Below, one piece after another: positions 55,456 through 63,272 of a stretch of DNA of 63,272 bases. Under the pieces are notes generated by a model that was not told the origin of the DNA, did not search any database, and saw only the letters and a program-made list of their open reading frames with translations. How positions within the stretch are numbered: position 1 is the stretch's first letter; the number at the start of each line of letters is the position of its first letter. The translations under genes were made by a program, and so were the position numbers. This DNA comes from a virus: positions 1-63,272 of IMG/VR virus record IMGVR_UViG_3300042870_001093; one strand, written 5' to 3'.

Positions 55456-56261
55456 TCTTCACACTCTACTCCTTCTGCTTTCAGCGCCATAATATCTTTC
55501 ATTTCTTTGATTTGATCATTTACTAGATTGAAAATTTCACTTGAAGTGTTTTCCATAAATTCTTTCAACATGGCTTTATCAGTAACTGTACCATCTGGAG
55601 TTTCAATGCTGTCAATACAGTTAACCACTACATCTACAGTCATGCCTGTGAGATTTACAAAACTTTCTCCAAATTTTGCTACTTTTTCTTCGTCTGATAA
55701 CTCGTTGTCATTGACAATGGCAATTAATTTCTGCTGTTCGAATGTTTTAATAGCAATTTTTGTAAGTTCTTTGTAGGTATAGGGTCGAATATTTAATTTC
55801 AATTCACTCACAGCAAGTGTGTCATTGTATACAAAATCGCCTACTTTGTCTAGGAATGACAATAAATTTATATCGTACTCATTACGGTGATCACAAGCAG
55901 GACAAGAACTCTTTACTTCCATTCTTTCACCATAGGTGGCAATACGAATGGCAATCAGCACCGGATCCATATCTATACTAGGCATCAGCCAAGGATTTTT
56001 TATAGCTGGTACGCAGCTTTTTATTACTTCTACAGTGGCAGCACCATTCATTAATGCGTCAGGAGTTTTGAACATTAATTCGTCTTTGGCTGTCATGGCA
56101 AACACAGGATATTCTTCAGTTTCGCTGATATCCAACGAGCCTTCTGGATAAAACTTTCCCTTACTGGGTAATTTCAAATACAATTTTGGTTGTCTAAAAT
56201 AGTTGGCCAGAGGGTTGTGAACTGTTTTCCTCATTGGTTGCGGAATGGTTTGATCAGGCAT
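55389..56261 (-). CDS. 26: Baseplate hub protein gp26
   Basis: 290 residues, longer than T4 gp26 (208). The N-terminal segment LYLKLPSKGKFYPEGSLDI and FAMTAKDELMFKTPDALMNG are typical of T4 baseplate hub gp26-like proteins. Two cysteine pairs (CPAC near residue 128 and CEEC near residue 265) suggest a zinc-binding site. Middle helices include LSFLDKVGDF and PYTYKELTKI. In T4, gp26 takes part in hub assembly. The gene starts a short leftward unit and has a late promoter upstream that faces the promoter of the tape-measure-like gene. Confidence 0.85.
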   Translation of the reverse strand: MPDQTIPQPMRKTVHNPLANYFRQPKLYLKLPSKGKFYPEGSLDISETEEYPVFAMTAKDELMFKTPDALMNGAATVEVIKSCVPAIKNPWLMPSIDMDPVLIAIRIATYGERMEVKSSCPACDHRNEYDINLLSFLDKVGDFVYNDTLAVSELKLNIRPYTYKELTKIAIKTFEQQKLIAIVNDNELSDEEKVAKFGESFVNLTGMTVDVVVNCIDSIETPDGTVTDKAMLKEFMENTSSEIFNLVNDQIKEMKDIMALKAEGVECEECQHKFTLEIAMDQTNFFVVGS

Positions 56262-56272
56262 TTTTTTTCTCC

Positions 56273-56280
56273 GATAAATA
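56273..56280 (+). promoter_or_regulatory. Candidate late promoter GATAAATA for the tape-measure-like gene
   Basis: The plus-strand octamer lies 48 bases upstream of the ATG at 56329. Its predicted start site lies within a few bases of that from the opposing minus-strand promoter at 56295-56302, so the two transcripts would overlap at their 5' ends. Confidence 0.5.
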
Positions 56281-56294
56281 CTTTATCTACATTG

Positions 56295-56302
56295 TATTTA
56301 TA
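56295..56302 (-). promoter_or_regulatory. T4-type late promoter TATAAATA for gp26
   Basis: An exact match to the late octamer on the minus strand, 33 bases upstream of the gp26 ATG at 56261. It faces the plus-strand octamer 14 bases away. Confidence 0.65.
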
Positions 56303-56328
56303 TACGTAGTTTTTGGGGTTTACAATAA

Positions 56329-59300
56329 ATGGCAGAAGTCTTCGGCGATCTTGGCGGGCAACCAATTCAACTTAATAATGCAGCTACAGAAGCTACGTTA
56401 AAACAACTTCTTGCGGCCATGCTGGCGCAGGTGGCCATGCAGAACAAAGGTACCAAAAAAGACAATGCCACACAAAAAGAACTAGAAAAAGAACTGACCA
56501 GACTGGCAGGATCAGCTAAAGCTGTAACTAAAGCCAATGACGAACTGAGTAAATCTGCAAAGAAAAAACTAGCAGATGCTGATGCCGAAGCCAAGGCCCG
56601 TAAAAAAGCTGCGGATCTAGAACAGCAACAAATAAAAAGTCTGCAAATGGCTATTTCTGCTACAGATGCATTTGCCAACGGACTTGAACGAGGAATAACA
56701 TCACTATCTAGAACCATAAGCACATTTTCAAATTTAAATTCAAGTTTTACTTCAGCTGCCAGTGCCATGTCAGGTATTCCGTTAGTAGGAGGAGCATTAG
56801 CCTCAGTGTTTGGTACGGTGGCACAAGCAGGTGAACGTACTTATAAAGCATTTCAACAGGCATCTAGTGTTGGTGCAAATTTTGGAGGCAGTATCAATGA
56901 CATGATAGATTCTGCCACTAGTGCCGGCTTGACCTTTGATCAATTTTCTTCAGTGATTGCAAAAAATGGTGAAAACATTGCCATGTTAGGACAAGGAGCA
57001 GGAGATGGTGCTAAACGCTTAGCCGAACTTGGAGCCAAGATTCGAAAAAGTCCCTTATCCGCTGATCTAGCTAGACTGGGCTATACCACTGAAGACATAA
57101 ACGGTGGTATGGCTAGATATGCAGGTATCTTGGCCAAGACTGGCCAGCTTGAAGGAAAAACAAATGCAGAATTAGTACAAGGCAGTGCCGATTACCTTAA
57201 AAATATGGATGCTTTATCTAAATTGACCGGTAAAAGTAAGGACGCACTGAAAGCAGAACAAGATGCATTGATGGCGGATGCAGCCTATAGAATTAAACTG
57301 AATAGCTTGGATGCTAAAGGACAAGAACAACTTAATGCATTAATGCTGTCGACACCAAAACATCTGCAGGCCGGATTAAAAGAAATAATCGCCTTTGGTG
57401 GTGCCACTTCTGCCGCAGGTACAAATTATATAATGATGGCTCAGCAAAGTGCAGGAGCAGCAAATCAGGCATATGCAGAAATGGAGCGTACGGGAACGCT
57501 GACCGCAAAAACAGCTCAAAACGTATACGATGTACAGAGAGCAGAAGCACAAGCAATAATAAAATCACCCTCAGGAAAATTATTTGCCAATGTGGGTGAT
57601 TCAATACAGCAAGGTATAATACTAAGTATGTCTGACCTAGCTGCACAAAGTGGCTCCTTCACTGAAATTACAAAAAAACGCCAAGAAGCAGAAGCTGCTG
57701 CTGCTGCAAAGAGGGAAGCAGGGATAAAGGACGGATTAGATCCATCTCAACTGCAACAATTTCAAACACTGATAGCCGAAATCAATAATCGACTCACAAA
57801 GATGGCGGCACAGTTTATGCCTGAACTAGAGTCAGCATTTAGAAAACTTGCAGATTTCACTGAAGCATACATCGTGCCTGTGTTTAAGTTTATGTTGGAA
57901 TACATTGAAGAAGTGATAATTGGCCTGGCAGTTTTAAAAGGGGCTGCACTGGCCTTTAAAGCCTATTTGGCTGTGAAAGAGTTCAAGGCTTCACTACGCG
58001 GTACCCCCGGTAATCCGATGTATGTGAAAGAAGAAGGTGGTGGAAGAGGAAGGGGAAGAGGAAGGGGAAGAGGAAGGGGAAGAGGTAGAGGTGGCAGAGT
58101 ACCAACTCCATCAGGTGGTGGCAGAGTACCAACTCCATCAGGTGGTGGCAGAGTACCAACTCCAACTGCAGGAGGTGCAACCAATCTGCTGAAGGGTGTT
58201 GCATTACCTGCGATTGTAGCAGGTGCCGTGGGCTACGGTGTGGACGCTGCGGCAGGTGCGCTAGGTGTTGGTGGAAAAGAAATTGATGAAGCGCAAGATG
58301 ACAAAAATTGGCAACAATTTAACCTGATCGAGAAAGCGGAATCTAGTCTGGCTAGAACAATAGAAAATGTAGGAAGTTTTATTGGCCTTAGTAATATGGC
58401 TAATCAAGCGAGAAGCGAGAGAATAGCCTTAGAAACAGCGCATCTAGCAGCCAAGACTGGTTCCACTGCCCAAGATCCAGAAGCTCTGCGCAAGATTGCC
58501 GAAGACCAGCAGGCGTCGCTAGACGATTCAAAAAAACTGCAGGACCAGCTCAAAGAAGAATTACGTGTTAAAAAAGAAGCGTTGGCGCTTGCTATCAAAG
58601 CGAATCAGCAGGCAAGATTTTCTGCAGCCACACAACAGGCACAACGAGCACTGGATAAGGAAAAACGTGAGATTGAAGCAAGATTGGCAGCAAATGGTAA
58701 AAAAGTACAAGAAGGCCTAACAGCTACTACCAAAGCATTAGATGCTGCAAAGAAAGCCGAACTCGATGCTGTAAAAAAAGCAGAAGAAGCAGCTAAAACA
58801 ACAACCGAAAAACAACCAGAGTTGAATTTCAATAGTCCTCAACAATTGTATGACTCATTCCGAAATCAACGTAATGGAGGTGCCGGAGCTCCGCAAATAG
58901 CACCGCCGAGCGGTCAACCAGGTGGCAGCTCATCTTCATCTGCAATTGGTACTGGTCTAGGTGCAGTAGCAGAAAAATATGAGTCAGCTGGAAGAGGCAG
59001 CGGCACAGTTGGTTGGGACAAAAGCGGTGGTACTAGCTACGGTAAAAAACAAATTTCATCCAGAGCCGGTGCTATGACCGACTATCTTAAGTTCCTTGAA
59101 AAGACAGGAAAAGGAGATGTTGCTAAAAAATTACGTGATGCAGGAATAGAAAAGGACACTGGTAGTACCAGTGGTAAAGCAGTTGATGTGTGGAAAGAAG
59201 TTGCAGCTAGCGGTGCGTTAGGCAACAGCGAAAATGAGTTTTTAGGACAAGGCTATCAAACGGCTCTAAGAGGCCTAAAAGATCAAAGTCTACAATCAAG

Positions 59301-59904
59301 AATTAGCGGTAGTCGTGCTCTTCAAGAAATGTTGTTTAGTACCGCTGTACAACACGGCGCCGGCGGCGCAATGGGAATCTTTAACAGCGTGTTTAAGCCG
59401 GGCATGACAGACGAACAATTGGTAAAAGCTGTTTATGCGGAAAGGGGAGCGGATGGTGGAAAGAAACACTTTACCAAAAGTAGTGCCAATGAAAGAGCCG
59501 GAGTTGTAAACAGATTCGGAAGAGAACAACAAGATATATTAGGATTATTAGGAACGCCTGGCACAGCGCCGGGTAGCCCCACTACAGCGCAATCAGCTGC
59601 AACCACTCCTACTACAGCGCAATCAGCCGCAATAATTCCTACCGCTACGCAGGTGGTTGCGGCAACCGCCCCCACTGCTGTTGCAGCAGTGCCTCCAGGA
59701 GCCATTGCTCCAACTAATCCAGGAACAGGAGCTGCAGGAGCTGGTGGTGGATCAAATCAGAATGTGGTGTTGGCCAGCTTGGATTTGTTAAATAAACAGA
59801 TGGGGCAATTGATTGCAATCAGTACTGCTATTAGAGATGTCAATGACAGTCAATTACGCGGTATTCGTGCTATGAGTAATGATGGCTTTATGAGTGCTGG
59901 TTAA
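56329..59904 (+). CDS. Tape-measure-like tail protein fused to a lysozyme-like domain, 1191 aa
   Basis: The N-terminal ~110 residues are helical and charged. A long helical region follows, with two hydrophobic stretches (residues ~515-555, IVPVFKFMLEYI and VIIGLAVLKGAALAFKAYL; and ~620-650, LLKGVALPAIVAGAVGYG) separated by a GR-repeat and PTPSGGG linker. A second coiled-coil part leads to a lysozyme-like or glycoside-hydrolase-like domain from E885 (KYESAG), GGTSYGKKQ (900-908) and SRALQEMLFSTAVQHG (ending G1010), which resembles tail-associated muralytic domains. Tape measures set tail length and are ejected, so the enzyme would reach the periplasm. It could correspond to T4 gp29 by position near gp26. 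Confidence 0.75.
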   Translation: MAEVFGDLGGQPIQLNNAATEATLKQLLAAMLAQVAMQNKGTKKDNATQKELEKELTRLAGSAKAVTKANDELSKSAKKKLADADAEAKARKKAADLEQQQIKSLQMAISATDAFANGLERGITSLSRTISTFSNLNSSFTSAASAMSGIPLVGGALASVFGTVAQAGERTYKAFQQASSVGANFGGSINDMIDSATSAGLTFDQFSSVIAKNGENIAMLGQGAGDGAKRLAELGAKIRKSPLSADLARLGYTTEDINGGMARYAGILAKTGQLEGKTNAELVQGSADYLKNMDALSKLTGKSKDALKAEQDALMADAAYRIKLNSLDAKGQEQLNALMLSTPKHLQAGLKEIIAFGGATSAAGTNYIMMAQQSAGAANQAYAEMERTGTLTAKTAQNVYDVQRAEAQAIIKSPSGKLFANVGDSIQQGIILSMSDLAAQSGSFTEITKKRQEAEAAAAAKREAGIKDGLDPSQLQQFQTLIAEINNRLTKMAAQFMPELESAFRKLADFTEAYIVPVFKFMLEYIEEVIIGLAVLKGAALAFKAYLAVKEFKASLRGTPGNPMYVKEEGGGRGRGRGRGRGRGRGRGGRVPTPSGGGRVPTPSGGGRVPTPTAGGATNLLKGVALPAIVAGAVGYGVDAAAGALGVGGKEIDEAQDDKNWQQFNLIEKAESSLARTIENVGSFIGLSNMANQARSERIALETAHLAAKTGSTAQDPEALRKIAEDQQASLDDSKKLQDQLKEELRVKKEALALAIKANQQARFSAATQQAQRALDKEKREIEARLAANGKKVQEGLTATTKALDAAKKAELDAVKKAEEAAKTTTEKQPELNFNSPQQLYDSFRNQRNGGAGAPQIAPPSGQPGGSSSSSAIGTGLGAVAEKYESAGRGSGTVGWDKSGGTSYGKKQISSRAGAMTDYLKFLEKTGKGDVAKKLRDAGIEKDTGSTSGKAVDVWKEVAASGALGNSENEFLGQGYQTALRGLKDQSLQSRISGSRALQEMLFSTAVQHGAGGAMGIFNSVFKPGMTDEQLVKAVYAERGADGGKKHFTKSSANERAGVVNRFGREQQDILGLLGTPGTAPGSPTTAQSAATTPTTAQSAAIIPTATQVVAATAPTAVAAVPPGAIAPTNPGTGAAGAGGGSNQNVVLASLDLLNKQMGQLIAISTAIRDVNDSQLRGIRAMSNDGFMSAG
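58042..58170 (+). repeat. In-frame tandem repeats: 12-base purine unit and 27-base unit
   Basis: A purine-rich run of GGAAGAGGAAGG units (58042 to about 58088) encodes a GR repeat. It is followed by three copies of a 27-base unit (encoding RVPTPSGGG; copies spaced 27 bases apart at 58095, 58122 and 58149). Near-perfect DNA copies point to recent slippage or recombination and possible length variation between phages. Confidence 0.85.
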
Positions 59905-59976
59905 TTGCGTATTGAAACATGGCAACAGAACTGCGTTTGATTGTGCCTTAACAATTACATTTTGGAAATTTGATCC

Positions 59977-61674
59977 ATGTCATGGAAAAAGTATTTTACA
60001 CCAGTTAAGTTAGACAATCAAATGGGTTCGTCTAGTCCAATCTCTGGTGGTGGCCGTCCAGGTCCTGCTCGTGCTAATTATTCTAGCTATCTTCCTGATG
60101 TCTATGCAGGCACCCCTAATCGTATTGAACGTTATATGCAGTATGACACCATGGATATGGATTCAGAAGTCAACGCCGCCCTAGATATTCTAGCAGAGTT
60201 CTGCACACAGAAAGACAAAGAAAATGCCACTCCTTTTCAAACTTTCTATAGAGGCAATCCCACTAGTACTGAAGTTAAACTCATAAAAGAAAGTCTTCAG
60301 AAATGGACCAAACAACAACAATTTGAAACTAGAATTTTTCGCATAGTTAGAAACGCTTTCAAGTATGGCGACGTATTTTTTATCCGTGATCCTGAAACCA
60401 AAAAATGGTTGTTTGTGGATGCAGCCAAGGTCACTAAAATTATTGTTAACGAATCAGAAGGCAAAATTCCAGAACAATATGTAGTCAAAGACATTAATTT
60501 TAATTTTAAAAATTTAATTGCAGTTACTCCACACGGCACAACAAATACCAGTCCAAGTGGAACATCAACAAGCTATTCAGGCGGTAGTCAAGGTAGAGGC
60601 ATGGTAGGCAATGTTAGTCAACCTCCAGGAACTAGATTTCACAATCAAACCAACGAAGTCACAGTTGATGCCAAAAACGTAATTCATATCAGTTTATCAG
60701 AAGGACTAGATGCAAACTATCCTTTTGGTAATTCATTATTAGAATCAGTATTCAAAGTCTACAAGCAGAAAGAATTGCTTGAAGATGCTATTATTATCTA
60801 TCGTGTACAACGTGCTCCTGAAAGACGTATATTCTATATTGACGTTGGAAATATGCCTGCACACATGGCCATGAGCTTTGTAGAACGTGTTAAAAACGAA
60901 ATTCAACAAAGACGTATTCCGTCATCAACAGGTGGCGGCAATAATGTTATTGATGCCAGCTACAATCCTCTAAGTGCTTCAGAAGACTACTTCTTTCCAC
61001 AGACCGCTGAAGGACGTGGATCAAAAGTTGACACACTAGCAGGCGGTACAAATCTTGGTGAGATCACAGATCTACGCTTTTTTACCAACAAGTTATTCCG
61101 TGCTTTGAGAATACCGGCAGCCTACTTGCCCACAGGAATTGAAGAAGCTTCAAACACGGTTGCTGACGGAAAGGTAGGCACAGCTTATATTCAAGAATTA
61201 CGTTTTAACAAATATTGCGAACGTTTACAAAACAGTATTGTGGAAACATTTGATTTGGAATTCAAGTTATGGATGGAAAGCAATGGTGTAAACATTGACC
61301 CAAGTCTATTTGAATTAAAGTTTAACCCTCCACAAAACTTTGCGGCCTATCGTCAAAGTGAACTAGATACTGCCCGTGCAGCTACATTTGCACAGCTACA
61401 AGAAATTCCACATCTCAGCAAACGGTTTGCTATGAAACGATTCTTGGGCATGACTCAAGAAGAGATCACAGAAAACGAACGCATGTGGAGAGAAGAACAA
61501 GGCGGCAATCTAAAACCAGTGCTAGATGCCGGCGGCCAAATGAGATCTGTGGGAATTACTCCTGCAGGAACACAGGCAGATCTAGCAAGTCAGGCAGAAG
61601 AAGCGCCAGAAGAAGCACCAGTAGACACAGGCGCAGAAGGCGAAGCTGCGCCAGCAGAAGCACCGGCCCAGTGA
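59977..61674 (+). CDS. 20: Portal vertex protein gp20
   Basis: 565 residues, near T4 gp20 (524). Diagnostic features: RIERYMQYDTMDMDSEVNAALDILAEFCTQKD read in parts, NAFKYGDVFFIRD, HISLSEGLDANYPFGNSLLE, RVQRAPERRIFYIDVGNMP, NPLSASEDYFFPQTAEGRGS and LRIPAAYLPTG. The portal is the 12-mer channel at the capsid vertex through which DNA is packaged and ejected. The C-terminal ~45 residues are an acidic Glu/Ala/Pro-rich tail. A 72-base gap precedes it. The TGA stop lies in a GATAAATA octamer. Confidence 0.95.
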   Translation: MSWKKYFTPVKLDNQMGSSSPISGGGRPGPARANYSSYLPDVYAGTPNRIERYMQYDTMDMDSEVNAALDILAEFCTQKDKENATPFQTFYRGNPTSTEVKLIKESLQKWTKQQQFETRIFRIVRNAFKYGDVFFIRDPETKKWLFVDAAKVTKIIVNESEGKIPEQYVVKDINFNFKNLIAVTPHGTTNTSPSGTSTSYSGGSQGRGMVGNVSQPPGTRFHNQTNEVTVDAKNVIHISLSEGLDANYPFGNSLLESVFKVYKQKELLEDAIIIYRVQRAPERRIFYIDVGNMPAHMAMSFVERVKNEIQQRRIPSSTGGGNNVIDASYNPLSASEDYFFPQTAEGRGSKVDTLAGGTNLGEITDLRFFTNKLFRALRIPAAYLPTGIEEASNTVADGKVGTAYIQELRFNKYCERLQNSIVETFDLEFKLWMESNGVNIDPSLFELKFNPPQNFAAYRQSELDTARAATFAQLQEIPHLSKRFAMKRFLGMTQEEITENERMWREEQGGNLKPVLDAGGQMRSVGITPAGTQADLASQAEEAPEEAPVDTGAEGEAAPAEAPAQ

Positions 61675-61680
61675 TAAATA
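61673..61680 (+). promoter_or_regulatory. Candidate late promoter GATAAATA overlapping the gp20 stop
   Basis: The octamer coincides with the TGA-TAA end of gp20 and lies only four bases before the next ATG (61685). It could serve genes further downstream, or it may simply be a double stop that resembles the motif. Confidence 0.3.
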
Positions 61681-61684
61681 TCAT

Positions 61685-61936
61685 ATGCTCCTACTAGAAT
61701 TCCTTTATTTCAATGACAACAACAACGACTTTGCAGTTGATCGTCGTTATGAAAATAACAAAGACAGCTCTGTGCTCAAAAGAAGTGACACTAGAAAAAC
61801 TCGTCTAACACTAAGACAAATCAATAGACTGCGCATGCAGGCAGAAGCACACGACTATGAGCGTGATTCTGAATTAGAATTTGTAAGACAGATGTATGGA
61901 GCACCAGCAGGTGAAGCAGAGCAACCAGCAGAATAA
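61685..61936 (+). CDS. Small charged protein between portal and core protein, 83 aa
   Basis: Starts MLLLEFLYFNDNN. A basic central motif (KRSDTRKTRLTLRQINRLRMQAE) and an acidic helix (YERDSELEFVRQMYGAP) follow. The order gp20, small proteins, gp67-like matches the T4 head cluster, where small prohead core proteins lie here. The motif set resembles small hypothetical proteins that I associate with marine T4-like phages. A core or scaffold helper role is plausible. It overlaps the next gene by 26 bases. Confidence 0.8.
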   Translation: MLLLEFLYFNDNNNDFAVDRRYENNKDSSVLKRSDTRKTRLTLRQINRLRMQAEAHDYERDSELEFVRQMYGAPAGEAEQPAE

Positions 61937-62552
61937 CGTTGCATTTGTACTAGGCAACGGCACCAGCAGGCGCAGTTTAAACCATAACAGCTTACTAGAT
62001 AAGGGCATAGTCTACGCCTGTAATGCCATGTACAGAGAATTTGAACCGCACTATCTCATAGCTGTAGATGTTAAAATGGTCAATGAAATAGTAGCATCTG
62101 GTTATAACAAAACACATGCTGTATGGACCAATCCCAACAAAGGCATTAGTACCAAGCATCATCTCAATCTATTCAATCCACACAAGGGGTGGAGCAGTGG
62201 TCCTACAGCTCTTTGGTTTGCCAGCGAGCAGGGACATAGAGACATTTATATTTTTGGATTCGATTTTCAAGGTCTGCAGGGTAGATTCAACAATATGTAC
62301 GCAGATACCTACAACTATAAAAAAACCAGCGACACAGCCACCTTCCATGGCAATTGGCTAAGTCAGACCGAAAGAACTATCAAAGATTTTAGACATACTC
62401 AATATTATCGTGTAATCAATCCAGGAGACTTTGTACCCGATCAACTGGGCATACAGATCAAAAACATCAAGCACATCACCTATGACGACTTCAACAGTCG
62501 TTTTCCTGGCTGTACTTATACAGCAGAAACTGTTCAAAAAACTACCATTTAA
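61911..62552 (+). CDS. Rossmann-like protein in the head cluster (MptE/DUF115-like), 214 aa
   Basis: I favour the GTG at 61911 as start because GGAG lies nine bases upstream. The frame opens earlier at an ATG at 61896. The body begins NNVAFVLGNGTSRR, a nucleotide-binding-like loop, followed by VYACNAMYREFEPHYLIAVD, GPTALWFASEQGHRDIYIFGFDF, and FHGNWLSQTERTIKDF. These features fit the Rossmann-like MptE/DUF115 group, whose members include motility and glycan-linked proteins of uncertain activity. It is unusual in a head-gene cluster and has no T4 counterpart there that I know. Confidence 0.72.
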   Translation: MKQSNQQNNVAFVLGNGTSRRSLNHNSLLDKGIVYACNAMYREFEPHYLIAVDVKMVNEIVASGYNKTHAVWTNPNKGISTKHHLNLFNPHKGWSSGPTALWFASEQGHRDIYIFGFDFQGLQGRFNNMYADTYNYKKTSDTATFHGNWLSQTERTIKDFRHTQYYRVINPGDFVPDQLGIQIKNIKHITYDDFNSRFPGCTYTAETVQKTTI

Positions 62553-62572
62553 CCCCAGATTGTAATCATAGT

Positions 62573-62580
62573 GTTAAATA
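62573..62580 (+). promoter_or_regulatory. Weak candidate late promoter GTTAAATA
   Basis: The octamer lies 36 bases upstream of the gp67-like ATG in the 64-base gap after the Rossmann-like gene, and is the same two-mismatch variant as before gp6. No terminator is seen in the gap. Confidence 0.3.
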
Positions 62581-62616
62581 AAAGCACAGCCTAACCATCT
62601 TGAAGGAGAATATAAC

Positions 62617-63272
62617 ATGGCAGAAAAATCACTACTTGAGCAGATGCTCGAGCGTTTGGTCAATGACGATCAAGCTAAAGCAGAAGAATTATTCCACGAG
62701 TACGTAGTTGGAAAATCTCGTGAGATCTACGAAAATCTAATCGAAGCTGAAATGGCTGACGATGAAGAGGAAGAAGAAGTTGATGAAGCAGCAGAAGACG
62801 AAGATGCTGAAGAAGAAAAAGTTGACGAAGAATTTGAAGAAGTTGCCTACGAAGGTGACGATGAAATGCCCCCAATGGGCGGCGATCCAACAGATGACCT
62901 AGAAGGCGAAATGGGTCCTGAAGAAGACGGCGACCTAGCTGATGAATCTGAAGAAGAATTATTTCAAGACCTAGACAGCATTGTAGACGAACTACAATCA
63001 CGTTTTGATGCATTAGGCGGCGGCGACGAAGCTGGTGCAGACATGGGCGACGAAATGGGCGACGACGAAATGAAAGACAATTTCGATCTAGCTACAGTAC
63101 GTGAGTATGTTGAAAAAGTTCCAGGCGGTCACGGTGTAGAGAAGAAGGGCGAAGGTGAAGGCAAGTACAGCGGTACAGGCACACAAAGCGACTCTGTTAA
63201 TGTAAACGCAAAATCTATCGTTGCAGGCAAGAACGACATGGGTGGCACAACTGCCAATATTCTAAGCAGCCG
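62617..63272 (+). CDS. 67: Prohead core protein, gp67-like (3' end beyond window)
   Basis: The ATG at 62617 has a strong AAGGAG. The frame is open to the window end (218 codons visible). The N-terminus LLEQMLERLVNDDQAKAEELFH and VGKSREIYENLIEAEM parallels T4 gp67, which has a short helical head and an acidic tail. Here a long Glu/Asp-rich stretch (about residues 46-115) is followed by a helix LFQDLDSIVDELQSRFDAL and a further Gly-rich part, so it is much longer than T4 gp67 (80 residues). Such core proteins form the scaffold on which the capsid assembles and are degraded by the prohead protease. Position after gp20 supports this. Confidence 0.78.
   Translation, partial: MAEKSLLEQMLERLVNDDQAKAEELFHEYVVGKSREIYENLIEAEMADDEEEEEVDEAAEDEDAEEEKVDEEFEEVAYEGDDEMPPMGGDPTDDLEGEMGPEEDGDLADESEEELFQDLDSIVDELQSRFDALGGGDEAGADMGDEMGDDEMKDNFDLATVREYVEKVPGGHGVEKKGEGEGKYSGTGTQSDSVNVNAKSIVAGKNDMGGTTANILSS

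Noticed and set aside
58042-58170. CRISPR-like array
   Set aside because: Repeats are in-frame coding units without spacers.
59920-59952. 10-codon frame (MATELRLIVP) before gp20
   Set aside because: Too short to judge and without a ribosome-binding site; may be chance.

Overview
The window is a piece of the genome of a marine-type T4-superfamily myovirus (relatives of cyanophages and pelagiphages). The evidence is a dense AT-rich genome with many ATGA gene overlaps and a near-complete T4-like morphogenesis and recombination set: baseplate gp6, gp25, gp5, gp53, gp48-like and gp26, portal gp20, a gp67-like core protein, late sigma factor gp55, and the gp46/gp47 nuclease. T4-type late promoter octamers (TATAAATA, GATAAATA, AATAAATA) precede several structural genes. 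I see no tRNA, integrase, transposase or CRISPR array. The host cannot be named from this sequence. No database search was possible, so all names rest on motif and gene-order recognition.

Layout. (1) 1-2935 (+): small phage proteins of unknown function. (2) 3058-9778 (+): a six-gene overlapping operon with four radical SAM enzymes in a row, an unknown protein and an SGNH-hydrolase-like protein. (3) 15303-9796 (-): a six-gene overlapping operon, probably late, starting with a small phage protein and followed by four glycosyltransferase-type proteins (one with four decayed internal repeats) and an unknown protein. (4) 47782-15361 (-): the baseplate and fibre block, running gp48-like, gp53, probable hub, gp5, gp25, gp6, a 4576-residue giant structural protein, a 219-residue protein, and then four paralogous fibre proteins and a fifth adhesin-like protein. 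(5) 47866-52220 (+): gp55, gp47, gp46, a small protein and a GIY-YIG nuclease-like protein. (6) 52221-52760: a non-coding stretch with many perfect inverted repeats, which I propose is a structured RNA plus a hairpin-rich leader. (7) 52761-55143 (+): two related probable head-interior proteins, closed by a bidirectional terminator. (8) 56261-55177 (-): gp26 and an overlapping small gene. (9) 56329-63272 (+): a tape-measure-like protein fused to a lysozyme-like domain, portal gp20, a small protein, a Rossmann-like protein and an acidic gp67-like core protein cut by the window end.

How it fits together. gp55 directs late transcription from the TATAAATA-type sites, and gp46/gp47 supply recombination ends for replication. 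The structural blocks build the baseplate, fibres, tail and prohead. The most unusual part is 3.0-15.3 kb, where radical SAM enzymes and a glycosyltransferase cassette lie tail-to-tail beside the fibre genes. This looks like a phage-encoded system for making or modifying a sugar- or peptide-based decoration, but its substrate cannot be read from the sequence.
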